DNA from: Mollicutes bacterium
GTDB lineage: Bacteria > Bacillota_I > Bacilli_A > RF39 > UBA660
Direction of reading: 5' to 3'
Length of the DNA: 5,611 nt
Assembly (NCBI GenBank): GCA_003560455.1
Contig: PWIL01000115.1
Location: 1 to 5,611, forward strand
A program made the position numbers and the translations under genes. Every line of letters starts with the position of its first letter. The first letter of the stretch is position 1. Under the pieces are notes generated by a model that was given only the letters and a program-made list of their open reading frames with translations, did no database searches and was not told where the DNA came from. Of this stretch, positions 5,574 through 5,611 are shown in pieces.

Positions 5574-5611
5574 ATGAAAAGATTAGGATTATTAATTTTG
5601 TTTTTGTGCTG
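5574..5611 (+). CDS. Start of an exported protein, truncated by the window edge
   Basis: ATG 5574 follows the lipoprotein stop by 3 bases. The 12 readable residues, MKRLGLLILFLC, have the basic start and hydrophobic core of a signal peptide. No good Shine-Dalgarno is visible, so translation may depend on coupling to the preceding gene. The visible Cys is not in a good lipobox. The product cannot be identified from this fragment. Confidence 0.55.
   Translation, partial: MKRLGLLILFLC

Noticed and set aside
1..5611. CRISPR arrays, tRNA/rRNA genes, insertion sequences
   Set aside because: No regularly spaced repeats, cloverleaf-like sequence, transposase frame or terminal inverted repeats were seen on reading.

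Overview
The window looks like chromosomal DNA from a low-GC bacterium, most likely Bacillota (Firmicutes)-like. Three things point that way. The phenylalanyl-tRNA synthetase operon is preceded by a textbook T-box leader. PheS carries a CXXC...CXXC insert like that of Bacillus-type enzymes. A downstream lipoprotein has a copper-amine-oxidase-N-like ('stalk') domain followed by a C-terminal region resembling clostridial cell-surface proteins. TGG is the Trp codon and no in-frame TGA is needed, so the code appears standard. The assignment is an inference, and the first gene is of a kind better known from Fibrobacter, Bacteroidota and candidate phyla.

Layout, all on the + strand. (1) 1-696: the 3' end of a secreted FISUMP-type (Fibrobacter succinogenes major paralogous domain) protein. 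Its last ~200 bp show the signature of a diversity-generating retroelement (DGR) variable region: abrupt adenine depletion, GC rise and codon change, an adenine-free block just before the stop, and a GC-rich hairpin with a GAGA tetraloop right after the stop. (2) 697-780: this hairpin and two further perfect inverted repeats. (3) 835-876: a strong intrinsic terminator. (4) 877-969: AT-rich DNA with no convincing gene. (5) 970-1199: a sigma-A-type promoter and a tRNA-Phe-sensing T-box leader (UUC specifier, UGGU bulge, mutually exclusive antiterminator and terminator). (6) 1212-4629: pheS and pheT, one nucleotide apart. (7) 4631-4660: an extended -10 promoter. (8) 4710-5570: a two-domain lipoprotein of unknown function. 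(9) 5574-5611: the first codons of another exported protein, 3 nt after the lipoprotein stop.

pheS and pheT encode the two subunits of one enzyme that charges tRNA-Phe, and the leader lets the operon respond to uncharged tRNA-Phe. The lipoprotein has its own promoter and probably forms a separate unit with the next gene. The FISUMP gene is insulated from pheST by the terminator at 835-876. The most notable content is the probable DGR target gene. Its template repeat and reverse transcriptase are not in this window, so they should lie upstream or elsewhere in the genome.
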